Origin: Massilia sp. WG5
Lineage (GTDB): Bacteria > Pseudomonadota > Gammaproteobacteria > Burkholderiales > Burkholderiaceae_D
Length of the DNA: 64,000 nt
Reading direction: 5' to 3'
NCBI RefSeq assembly: GCF_001412595.2
Contig: NZ_CP012640.2
Span: 744,001-808,000 of the forward strand
The position numbers and the translations under genes were made by a program. Below are positions 1-8,061 of the stretch, in pieces. The notes beneath the pieces were generated by a model. The model had not been told where the DNA came from, made no database searches, and was given only the letters and a program-made list of their open reading frames with translations. Every line of letters begins with the position of its first letter. Positions within the stretch are counted from its first letter, which is position 1.

Positions 1-2683
1 CCGCGCCCAGCAGGCCGAACAGCAGGCCCGAGAAGGCGCGCTCCATGGTGCGCACCTGGCCCAGCATCTCGACGGTGGAGCCCTTCGGCACGTCGGCGCG
101 GGTGTCGGCGAGCACCTTGCGGATGTCGGCGGCGACGGCGCCCAGGTCGCGGTCCTGGGTGGTGGCGTGGATCTGCACCATCGGTGCGATATCGTACTGG
201 CTGATCAGGGCGCTGCCGTTGCCGCGCTCGAAGCGGGCCAGGCCGCCGAGGGTGGCGGCGTTGGCGTTGGCGCCGCTGCCGACCGGGAGATTGGCCAGCG
301 CCGCCAGCGAATCGAGCTGGCTCTGCGGGGTCTGCATCACGATCGGATAGGTCACGCCGTTGGCCGGGTTCAGCCAGTAGGTCGGCGATACCTGGCTGGA
401 ACCGGCCAGGTTCACCACCATGCTGTTGGTGACGTCGCGCGTGGTCAGGCCGAGCAGCTGGGCCTGGGTGCGGTCGACCTCCACCTTGAACAGCGGCGCG
501 CGGTTCGACTGCTGGATGCGGGCGTCGGCCACGCCGGGGATCGCGCGGATGCGCTTGAGCAGTTCCGCCGCATAGCCGAAGTTGGCGTCGATGTTCCGGC
601 CGCGCACCTGCACGTCGATCGGCGCCGGCGAGCCGAAGTTCAGGATCTGGCTGACGATGTCGGCCGGCGGGAAGGAGAAGGTGGTGTCGGGGAAGGCGCG
701 CGGCAGCACCTCGCGCAGCTTCTTCACGTAGTCCGCGGTCGGCGCGTGGCCCTCGCCCAGCGCGATCTGGAAGTCGCCGTCATGGGTGCCCATGGTGCCG
801 GTGTTGCCGTAGGTGGTGTTGATGCTCGAGGACGGCATGCCGATATTGTCGACCATGGTCACGATCTCGCGGTTCGGGATCACGCCGCGGATGGCCTGCT
901 CGATCTTCGCGAAGCGCTTCGCGGTCTCCTCGACGCGGGTGCCGATCGGCACGCGCGCGTGGATCAGCACCTGCCCCGAATCGACCGATGGGAAGAAGTT
1001 ACTGCCCAGGAAAGGCACCAGCAGGAAGGACAGCGCCACCACCGCCAGGAAGCCGGCCAGGAAGGGCCGGCGGTGCTCGATCGCATGCTGGAGGATGCCC
1101 TTGTAGCGGTGGCGCAGGCCCTCGAAGCGGGCCTCGAAGCCGCGCTGGAAGCGCTGGAAGGCATTGCGCGGCTTGTGCGCGTGTTCCTCGCGAGGGTCGT
1201 GCGCCCGCAGCAGCCAGTTGGCCATGGTCGGCACCAGGGTGCGCGACAGGATGAAGGAGCACACCAGGGCATAGACCACCGCCTTCGCCATCGGCACGAA
1301 CAGGAAGCCGGCCACGCCCTGCAGGAAGAACATCGGGATGAACACGATGCAGATGCACAGCAGCGAGACCAGGGCCGGGGCCACGATCTGCTGGGCGCCG
1401 TCCATGATCGCCGGTTCGACCGCCTTGCCCTGCTCCAGGTGCCAGTTGATGTTCTCGATGGTGACGGTGGCGTCGTCGACCAGGATGCCGACCGCCAGCG
1501 CCAGCCCGCCCAGCGTCATCAGGTTGAGCGTCTCGCCGGTCGCCGCCAGCGCGATGATCGAGCCCAGGATCGACAGCGGGATCGAGACCGCGATGATCAC
1601 GGTCGAGCGCCAGCTGCCCAGGAACAGCAGGATCATGATGCTGGTCAGCAGCGCCGCGATCGCACCCTCGGTCGCCACGCCCTTGATCGCGGCGCGCACG
1701 AACACCGACTGGTCGTTGATCGGCACCACTTTCAGCGCGTCCGGCAGGCCCGCCCTGATCTGGTCCAGCTTGGCGCGCACGCCGTCGACGATGGCCAGCG
1801 TGGACGCCGAGCCGTTCTTCAGGATCGACATCAGCACCGAGCGGCCGCCGTCGACGTGGACGATATTCGTCTGCGGCGCATTGCCGTCGTGGACGTCGGC
1901 GACGTCGCCCAGGTAGATGGTGGCGCCGTTCACGACCTTCACCGGCAGCCGCGCCAGCTCCTCGATCGCCGAGGGCGCGTTGTTCAGCTGGATCGTGTAT
2001 TCGAAGGCGTCGATCTTCTGGTTGCCGACCGGCGTCAGGACGTTCTGCGCCGCCAGCGCGTTGGCGATGTCCTGGGCCGACAGGCCGCGCGCCTGCAGGG
2101 CGTCCGGCTTGACGTCGATCTGCACCTGGCGCTGCTTGCCGCCGTAGGGCAGCGGGATCGCGGCGCCCGGCACCGTCACCAGCGGGGTGCGGACGGTGTT
2201 CATGCCGAGGTCGAACAGCTGCTGCTCCGACAGGCCCTTGCCGGACAGCGCCAGCTGCAGGATCGGCACGGTGGCGGCGTTGTAGTTGAGGATCAGCGGC
2301 GGCGTGATCCCGGCCGGCATCTGGCGCAGCGCCGACTGCGAGATCGCCGTCACCTGCGCGTTCGCCACCGCGATGTCCACGCCGGGCTGGAAGAAGATCT
2401 TCACCACGCTGATGCCGGGATAGGTGTTCGCCTCGATATGCTCGATGTCGTTGACCGTGGTGGTCAGCGAGCGCTGGAACAGGGTCGAGACCCGCCCCGC
2501 CATCTGGTCCGCCGGCAGGCCGGTGTACTGCCAGGCGACCGCGATCACCGGCATTTTGATGTCCGGGAAGATGTCGGTGGGCGTGCGCACGGCCGCCAGC
2601 GGGCCGATGATCAGCAGGGTGAGCGCCAGCACGACGAAGGTATAGGGCCGACGAAGTGCGACGCGAACAAGGCCAAGCAGCAT
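1..2683 (-). CDS. RND-family efflux transporter permease, 3' end outside window
   Basis: Inner-membrane proton-driven RND (AcrB/MdtB-like) pump subunit. About 894 codons are visible; the C-terminus lies beyond base 1. The N-terminus starts MLLGLVRVALRRPY and runs into the first membrane helix, followed by the porter-domain signature TPTDIFPDI. The paired aspartates of the proton relay (VDDATV) fall near residues 403-404, where AcrB has D407/D408. The start at 2683 is the first ATG in frame and begins the canonical N-terminus. Substrate cannot be inferred: the membrane-fusion and outer-membrane partners are not in the window. A long antisense open frame over this gene is a high-GC shadow. Confidence 0.93.
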   Translation of the reverse strand, partial: MLLGLVRVALRRPYTFVVLALTLLIIGPLAAVRTPTDIFPDIKMPVIAVAWQYTGLPADQMAGRVSTLFQRSLTTTVNDIEHIEANTYPGISVVKIFFQPGVDIAVANAQVTAISQSALRQMPAGITPPLILNYNAATVPILQLALSGKGLSEQQLFDLGMNTVRTPLVTVPGAAIPLPYGGKQRQVQIDVKPDALQARGLSAQDIANALAAQNVLTPVGNQKIDAFEYTIQLNNAPSAIEELARLPVKVVNGATIYLGDVADVHDGNAPQTNIVHVDGGRSVLMSILKNGSASTLAIVDGVRAKLDQIRAGLPDALKVVPINDQSVFVRAAIKGVATEGAIAALLTSIMILLFLGSWRSTVIIAVSIPLSILGSIIALAATGETLNLMTLGGLALAVGILVDDATVTIENINWHLEQGKAVEPAIMDGAQQIVAPALVSLLCICIVFIPMFFLQGVAGFLFVPMAKAVVYALVCSFILSRTLVPTMANWLLRAHDPREEHAHKPRNAFQRFQRGFEARFEGLRHRYKGILQHAIEHRRPFLAGFLAVVALSFLLVPFLGSNFFPSVDSGQVLIHARVPIGTRVEETAKRFAKIEQAIRGVIPNREIVTMVDNIGMPSSSINTTYGNTGTMGTHDGDFQIALGEGHAPTADYVKKLREVLPRAFPDTTFSFPPADIVSQILNFGSPAPIDVQVRGRNIDANFGYAAELLKRIRAIPGVADARIQQSNRAPLFKVEVDRTQAQLLGLTTRDVTNSMVVNLAGSSQVSPTYWLNPANGVTYPIVMQTPQSQLDSLAALANLPVGSGANANAATLGGLARFERGNGSALISQYDIAPMVQIHATTQDRDLGAVAADIRKVLADTRADVPKGSTVEMLGQVRTMERAFSGLLFGLLGA

Positions 2684-2856
2684 GGAATACTCCGGACAAG
2701 GGCACGCTGGCATCGTAGTGCCGCCATCTTCCTGTAATGACGGCCCGACTGGCGCGAAGCCATGGTGCAAACCACATAATATGCGCGAAAACACCGGCGC
2801 TGGCTAGGGCCGGGGCCCGCAAAGCCTCATGAATATTCCGGATGTCAGTACAAATG

Positions 2857-2877
2857 AAAAAGGCGGTGCATGCCGCC
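2857..2877 (-). terminator. Rho-independent terminator after the diguanylate cyclase gene
   Basis: Read on the minus strand this is GGCGG, a six-base loop CATGCA, CCGCC, then a run of five T. It sits about 40 bases beyond the stop of the GGDEF gene and before the RND gene, so it separates the two transcription units. Confidence 0.7.
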
Positions 2878-2914
2878 CCGCCTTCCCGTCACATTCGTAT
2901 GGTCCGGCGCCTGC

Positions 2915-3913
2915 TTACTGCTCGCCGTCGACCACCACCCGGTTGCGTCCGCCGCGCTTGGCGGCATACAGGGCCTGGTCGGCCGCTTCGATCAGGGCCT
3001 TGGGGTCGTCCAGGCGGCCCGTCTCCATGCTGGCCACGCCGATGCTCAGGGTGACGCGGGGATGCACCGCGGACGGCGCATGCGGCAGGTTCAGCGAGGC
3101 CACGTATTCGCGGATGTTCTCGGCGAGCTGGCGCGCCTGCGCCGCATCGGTGTCGGGCAGGATCGCGGCGAATTCCTCGCCGCCGTAGCGCGCGGCGACG
3201 TCGGCCGGGCGCTTCAGGCGGCTTGCCAGGGCCTGCGCCACCGCCGACAGGCAGGTATCGCCGCCCTGGTGGCCGAAGTGGTCGTTGTAGGCCTTGAAGG
3301 AATCGATGTCGGTCAGCAGCAGCGAGAGCGTGCCCTTGATCCGCTGGGCGCGCCGCAGTTCGCGGTCGAGCGCGACGTCGAAGTAGCGGCGGTTGGCGAT
3401 GCCGGTCAGGCCGTCGACGTAGGAGCGGGCGCGCAGCGATTCGGCGTGGTCGAGCAGGCGCCGTTCACGTTCATTGGCGCCGCTGATGTCGCGGATCTCG
3501 ACCAGGCAGAACAGCTCGCCGTCCTCGCGGAAAGGCGACACCGAGACCGCCTGCTCGATCAGCGGGCCGTCGAAGCTGCCGGCGGCGCGAAGCGGGAAGG
3601 GACTGCGGTTGTCGGCGTGGGGAATTGCGGTGGCGGTTTCGTCGGCCAGGGCGGCCAGCACCGCCGCCTCGACGCGCGAGCCGCGCAGCGTGGAAAAGAC
3701 CTCGAACAGCGAATGCCCCATGACGCGCGCCGCGGCGCGGCCGCAGCGCGGCGTCAGCCAGCTGCTCCAGAGCACGATGCGCTGGTCGGCGTCGAGCACG
3801 ATGACGCCGACGTTGACGAGGTTCAGGACGCGTGCGGCAAGGTGGGCAGGATGAGCGACGTCAGCTGCGCGGGCTTCTGGCTTGGTAGTGATCACTTGGC
3901 AGTTCGGTAACAA
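2915..3913 (-). CDS. PAS-GGDEF diguanylate cyclase
   Basis: Predicted to make cyclic-di-GMP from two GTP. No membrane segment or signal peptide is visible, so it should be cytoplasmic. A PAS-like sensory region covers roughly residues 30-140 (VGVIVLDAD ... FCLVEIRDISG), then a GGDEF domain from about 165 to 325. The active-site loop is GGEEF at 244-248. An inhibitory I-site RPAD lies five residues upstream, at the canonical spacing, so product inhibition is expected. The listed start is a TTG without a clear ribosome site; a GTG at 3895 is an alternative. It lies 25 bases downstream of cheV. Confidence 0.88.
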   Translation of the reverse strand: MLPNCQVITTKPEARAADVAHPAHLAARVLNLVNVGVIVLDADQRIVLWSSWLTPRCGRAAARVMGHSLFEVFSTLRGSRVEAAVLAALADETATAIPHADNRSPFPLRAAGSFDGPLIEQAVSVSPFREDGELFCLVEIRDISGANERERRLLDHAESLRARSYVDGLTGIANRRYFDVALDRELRRAQRIKGTLSLLLTDIDSFKAYNDHFGHQGGDTCLSAVAQALASRLKRPADVAARYGGEEFAAILPDTDAAQARQLAENIREYVASLNLPHAPSAVHPRVTLSIGVASMETGRLDDPKALIEAADQALYAAKRGGRNRVVVDGEQ

Positions 3914-3938
3914 ATCGACTGCCCGATCATACCGGAAC

Positions 3939-4904
3939 TCAAGGGCGCAGAACAGCTCGCAGGGTCCGTGACAGGTCTTCGGCCGAGTACTTGGCCACGT
4001 AGGCGTCGGCGCCGACCTTCTTGACGTGTTCCTCGTTGGTGGTGCCCGACAGCGAAGAATGGATCACCACCGGCAGGTTCGAGAAGCGCTGGCTGGTCTT
4101 GATCCGGCGGGTCAGCGTGAAGCCGTCCATTTCCGGCATCTCGAGGTCGGTCAGCACCGCGGCCACCTTGTCGTAGACGCTCTTGCCCTCGGTTTCGGCG
4201 GCGCCGGCGATGGCGTTCAGCTGCTCCCAGCATTCCTTGCCGCTCTTGGTCATGATGAAGGGCAGGCCCATGGCGTCCAGGCCCTGCTCGATCAGGGCGC
4301 GCGCGACCACGGAATCGTCGGCCGCCAGCACCACCGAACCCGGCTTGATCTCGATCCTGCTGCCGACCGCCTGCGCCACCGCCCGGCCCTCGTCTTCCGA
4401 GGCCGGGCTGAGGTCGCGCAGGATGGTCTCGACGTCCAGCACCTGCGCCAGGCGGCCCGGCTGGCCGTCCTGCGGCTCGAGGCGGGCGATGCTGGTCACC
4501 ATGCCGCTGCCGGCGCTGTGCTCGGACGACATCACCTGGCTCCAGTCCAGGCGCACGATCTCTTCCACGCTCTCGACCGCGAAGGCCTGGGTGGTGCGGG
4601 CGAATTCGGTTACCAGCATGATGTTCAGGCCGGTCGCGGGCTTGACCCCGGCGATGCCCGGCAGGTCCAGCACCTGGATGATCTGGCCGCGCAGGTTGAC
4701 CACGCCCAGCACGTGCTTCGGGCTGCCTGCGATCGCGGTGATCTCCGGCATCGCGACGATCTCGCGGATCTTGAACACGTTGATACCGAACAGCTCGCTG
4801 TGCTTGCCGTTCTCGTCGCCGCCGAGGCGGAAAAGTAAAAGCTCGAATTTATTGGTGCCGGTGAGGTTGCTGCGCTCGTCGACTTCCTGCTGAACCGATT
4901 TCAT
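3939..4904 (-). CDS. cheV: chemotaxis coupling protein CheV (CheW domain plus receiver)
   Basis: CheV links chemoreceptors to the CheA kinase and adapts signalling through its receiver domain. The 321-residue protein has an N-terminal CheW-like domain (about 15-165, including VLGVVNLRGQIIQVLDL) and a C-terminal receiver (about 185-318). The phosphoacceptor is D253 in VLTDLEMPEMDG, and the conserved lysine is in YVAKYSAEDL. The start at 4904 opens the conserved N-terminus. No other che genes are in the window, so it acts as a stand-alone coupling gene next to a diguanylate cyclase. Confidence 0.93.
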   Translation of the reverse strand: MKSVQQEVDERSNLTGTNKFELLLFRLGGDENGKHSELFGINVFKIREIVAMPEITAIAGSPKHVLGVVNLRGQIIQVLDLPGIAGVKPATGLNIMLVTEFARTTQAFAVESVEEIVRLDWSQVMSSEHSAGSGMVTSIARLEPQDGQPGRLAQVLDVETILRDLSPASEDEGRAVAQAVGSRIEIKPGSVVLAADDSVVARALIEQGLDAMGLPFIMTKSGKECWEQLNAIAGAAETEGKSVYDKVAAVLTDLEMPEMDGFTLTRRIKTSQRFSNLPVVIHSSLSGTTNEEHVKKVGADAYVAKYSAEDLSRTLRAVLRP

Positions 4905-5036
4905 GTCTTGTCCCGAAAGTGGTGATTCTTCTGGGAAATGATTTTAGAGATGAACGTCGGACCTGTGTCGGTACAAGGCTAAGTCTTGCTCATTTTCATC
5001 AGTTTCTGTTCCAAAAAACCACGGATACCGACACCG

Positions 5037-5522
5037 CTATGAACCGATCGACAAGGCCAGGGTTTCCTTCACCTCCTCCATCACCACATAGCTCTTCGAC
5101 TGCGCCGAATCCGCCAGGTGCAGGATCTCGCCCAGCAGCCGGCGGTACTCCGACATCTCGGGAATCCGCGCCTTGATCAGATAGTCGAAGTCGCCCGACA
5201 CCAGGTGGCATTCCATCACCTCTGGAATGCCCAGCATGGCGCGGCGGAAGCGCTCGAAGGCTTTTTCCGACTTCTGCAGCAGGGTGATCTCGACGAACAC
5301 CAGGATCTGCAGGCCCATCGCCTGCGGATTGACGCGCGCGTAGTAGCCGGCGATCACGCCGTCGCGCTCCATCCTCTTCACGCGTTCGATGCAGGGCGTC
5401 AGCGACAGCCCGACCCGCTCGGCCAGGTCCTTCATCACGATGCGGGCGTCCTGCTGCAGGATGGACAGGATGTGCAGGTCAATCTTGTCGAGTACCCGGC
5501 TCGATTCTTTTTGAACACGCAT
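5037..5522 (-). CDS. dadR: Lrp/AsnC-family regulator, probably DadR
   Basis: A 161-residue regulator with an N-terminal winged helix-turn-helix (about 10-70, LDKIDLHILSILQQDARI ... PCIERVKRMERDGVI) and a C-terminal RAM/AsnC ligand-binding domain (about 75-150, with VSGDFDYLIKARI). It is divergent from dadA with 105 bases between the starts, the usual layout for the Lrp-type activator of D-amino acid dehydrogenase. Alanine as effector is inferred from this position. The name dadR rests on family plus context. Confidence 0.88.
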   Translation of the reverse strand: MRVQKESSRVLDKIDLHILSILQQDARIVMKDLAERVGLSLTPCIERVKRMERDGVIAGYYARVNPQAMGLQILVFVEITLLQKSEKAFERFRRAMLGIPEVMECHLVSGDFDYLIKARIPEMSEYRRLLGEILHLADSAQSKSYVVMEEVKETLALSIGS

Positions 5523-5627
5523 GAAGATTCACCAAATAGGTATTTAAAAATAGGAACAATTATGGCTATACCGGATATAAGATAGCAATAATTCCTGAGC
5601 AATCCAATCACTTTTTTTGAGAACACT
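5523..5627. promoter_or_regulatory. divergent dadR/dadA promoter region
   Basis: A 105-base AT-rich spacer between two divergent starts, in contrast with the GC-rich genes on either side. It carries A/T runs and a TATAAGAT hexamer region near 5575-5583 that could be a -10 element, and is the expected site for Lrp-type binding. No single operator can be fixed by eye. Confidence 0.5.
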
Positions 5628-6920
5628 ATGCGAGTAATCGTGCTGGGCAGCGGTGTGGTCGGCGTCACGACTGCGTATTATCTGGCGAAGAGCGGCCACG
5701 AGGTGACCGTGATCGACCGCCAGCCTGGCGCGGCGCTGGAAACCAGCTTCGCCAACGCCGGCCAGATCTCGCCCGGCTACGCCTCGCCCTGGGCTGCGCC
5801 CGGCATCCCGCTGAAAGCCATGAAGTGGCTGTTCCAGCGCCATGCGCCGCTGGCGATCCGCCCGGACGGCTCGCTGTTCCAGTTGCAGTGGATGTGGGAG
5901 ATGTTCAAGAACTGCGACGCCGAGCGCTATGCCGTCAACAAGGAACGCATGGTGCGCCTGGCCGAGTACAGCCGCGACTGCATCCGCGCACTGCGCAGCG
6001 AAACCGGCATCGACTACGAAGGCCGCCAGCAGGGCACCCTGCAGTTGTTCCGCACCCAGGCCCAGTTCGACGGCGCCGCCAAGGACATCGAGATCCTGCG
6101 CCAGGCCGGCGTGCCCTTCGAGCTGCTCAGCCGCGAACAGCTCGCCAACGCCGAGCCGGCGCTGGCGAAGGTGCGCGACAAGCTGGTCGGCGGCCTGCGC
6201 CTCCCGAACGACGAAACCGGCGATTGCCAGATGTTCACCACCAGGCTGGCCGAGATGGCCCGCGCGCTGGGCGTGCGCTTCGAGTTCGGCGTCGACATCC
6301 ACGCGATCGAGTCGCAGGGCGACCAGATCACCGGCGTGCGCACCGCCAAAGCTACCTTCACCGCCGACCGCTACGTGCTCGCGCTGGGCAGCTATTCGCG
6401 CCTGCTGCTGCGAAAGTATTTCCGCGTTCCCGTGTATCCGCTGAAGGGCTACTCGATCACGGTGCCGATCACCGACGCCGCCCAGGCCCCGGTGTCGACC
6501 ATCCTGGACGAGACCTACAAGATCGCCATCACCCGTTTCGAAAACCGCATCCGCGTCGGCGGCATGGCCGAGATCGCGGGCTACAGCAAGGAACTGAACC
6601 CGCGCCGCCGCGAGACCCTGGAGATGGTCGTGAGCGACCTGTTCCCGGGCGGCGGCGACGTCTCGAAGGCCAGCTTCTGGTCCGGCCTGCGCCCGATGAC
6701 CCCGGACTCGACCCCGATCGTGGGTGCGACCCCGCTGCGCAACCTGTTCCTGAACACCGGCCACGGCACCCTGGGCTGGACCATGTCCTGCGGCTCGGCC
6801 AGCGTGATCGCCGACCTGGTCAGCGGCAAGATCCCGGCCATCCACGCCGACGACCTGGCGATCTTCCGCTACGCCGGTTCGCGCCCGAGCGCCACCCGTC
6901 CCGACTTCGCGAAGGCCTGA
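5628..6920 (+). CDS. dadA: D-amino acid dehydrogenase small subunit DadA
   Basis: FAD-dependent enzyme of the inner membrane face that oxidises D-amino acids, mainly D-alanine, to 2-oxo acids and passes electrons to quinone. The 430-residue protein opens with the dinucleotide-binding motif [17 protein letters not shown] and ends its FAD domain with [16 protein letters not shown], both typical of DadA. Length matches the family. It is followed one base later by alanine racemase, forming the two-step L-alanine to D-alanine to pyruvate pathway. Probably activated by the divergent Lrp-type gene. Confidence 0.95.
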   Translation: MRVIVLGSGVVGVTTAYYLAKSGHEVTVIDRQPGAALETSFANAGQISPGYASPWAAPGIPLKAMKWLFQRHAPLAIRPDGSLFQLQWMWEMFKNCDAERYAVNKERMVRLAEYSRDCIRALRSETGIDYEGRQQGTLQLFRTQAQFDGAAKDIEILRQAGVPFELLSREQLANAEPALAKVRDKLVGGLRLPNDETGDCQMFTTRLAEMARALGVRFEFGVDIHAIESQGDQITGVRTAKATFTADRYVLALGSYSRLLLRKYFRVPVYPLKGYSITVPITDAAQAPVSTILDETYKIAITRFENRIRVGGMAEIAGYSKELNPRRRETLEMVVSDLFPGGGDVSKASFWSGLRPMTPDSTPIVGATPLRNLFLNTGHGTLGWTMSCGSASVIADLVSGKIPAIHADDLAIFRYAGSRPSATRPDFAKA

Positions 6921-6921
6921 G

Positions 6922-8061
6922 ATGGCTGGCGTTGCGAATGGCGCCGCGCAGGGCGTCGCGCATGGAGTTGATGCCGCGCGCGCCGGGGCGGTGCTGACGA
7001 TCGACCTCGATGCGATCCGCGCGAACTATCGCCTGCTGCGTGAAACGGCGGCCGGGGCCAGCTGCGCCGCCGTGATGAAGGCCGACGCCTATGGCCTCGG
7101 CATGGACATCGTGGCGCCCGCGCTGGCGCTCGAAGGCTGCCGCGTGTTCTTCACCGCCCATCTCGAAGAAGGCGTGCGGCTGCGCCAGATTGCGCCCGCG
7201 GACAGCGCCATCTACGTGCTGCACGGCCCGCCGCCCGGCACGGCGGCCGACTTCGTCCGGCATGGACTGGTGCCGGTGCTGAACGACCCGTCCCAGATCG
7301 AGGAATGGCGCCGCGCCGGCAGGCTGCTGCAGCGGCGCCTGCCGGCCGCGCTGCAGTTCGATACCGGCATGTCGCGCATGGGCCTGGCCCCGTGCGACGT
7401 CGACGCCCTGCTCGCCGACCCGGCCTGGAAGGACGAACTCGAGCCGGTGCTGGTGATGAGCCACCTGGCCTGCGCCGACGAGCCCGAGCACCCGATGAAC
7501 GACCTGCAGCGCGCGCGCTTCGCGCAGCTGCGCGCGCGCTTCCCGGGCATCCCGGGCAGCCTGGCGAATTCCTCGGCCGTGTTCCTGGGCCAGGGCTTCC
7601 GCCACGACCTGGTGCGCCCGGGCGCCGCGCTGTACGGCATCAACCCGCAGCCGGGGCATGCCAATCCGCTGCGCCAGGCGGTCTCGCTGCACGCCCGTAT
7701 CGTGCAGTCGCGGATGGTGGCGGCCGGCGACGTCGTCGGCTACGGCGCGCGCCATGCCGTCACCGGGCCGGCGCGGATCGCCACCATCGGCATCGGCTAT
7801 GCGGACGGCTGGCTGCGTTCGCTGTCGGGGCGCGGGCATGCCTGGATCGACGGCATGCGCGTGCCGTTTGCCGGGAACGTGTCGATGGACAGCATCACGC
7901 TGGATGTAAGCGGGATCGACGAGGCGCGGGTGGCGCCGGGGCAGGAAATCGAGCTGCTGGGGTCACACCAGACGGTGGATGAGGTGGCGCGCGAGGCGGG
8001 CACCATTGGCTATGAAGTGCTGACGCGGCTGGGTGGGCGCTTCCATCGCCGCTACGCCTAG
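6922..8061 (+). CDS. alr: alanine racemase (catabolic, dad operon)
   Basis: PLP-dependent enzyme interconverting L- and D-alanine. The PLP lysine is K53 in AAVMKADAYGLG and the second catalytic base is the tyrosine near residue 274 in VVGYGARH. The substrate region ATIGIGYADGW is present. It lies one base after dadA, so it most likely serves alanine catabolism (DadX role). The N-terminus has about 25 extra residues before the conserved TIDLDAIRANY, so the true start may be internal. Its stop overlaps the stop of the convergent polB gene by three bases. Confidence 0.94.
   Translation: MAGVANGAAQGVAHGVDAARAGAVLTIDLDAIRANYRLLRETAAGASCAAVMKADAYGLGMDIVAPALALEGCRVFFTAHLEEGVRLRQIAPADSAIYVLHGPPPGTAADFVRHGLVPVLNDPSQIEEWRRAGRLLQRRLPAALQFDTGMSRMGLAPCDVDALLADPAWKDELEPVLVMSHLACADEPEHPMNDLQRARFAQLRARFPGIPGSLANSSAVFLGQGFRHDLVRPGAALYGINPQPGHANPLRQAVSLHARIVQSRMVAAGDVVGYGARHAVTGPARIATIGIGYADGWLRSLSGRGHAWIDGMRVPFAGNVSMDSITLDVSGIDEARVAPGQEIELLGSHQTVDEVAREAGTIGYEVLTRLGGRFHRRYA

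Noticed and set aside
167..2737. 856-codon plus-strand open frame
   Set aside because: Antisense to the RND permease; its translation is Arg/His/Asp/Gly-rich low-complexity sequence typical of a high-GC shadow, with no domain.
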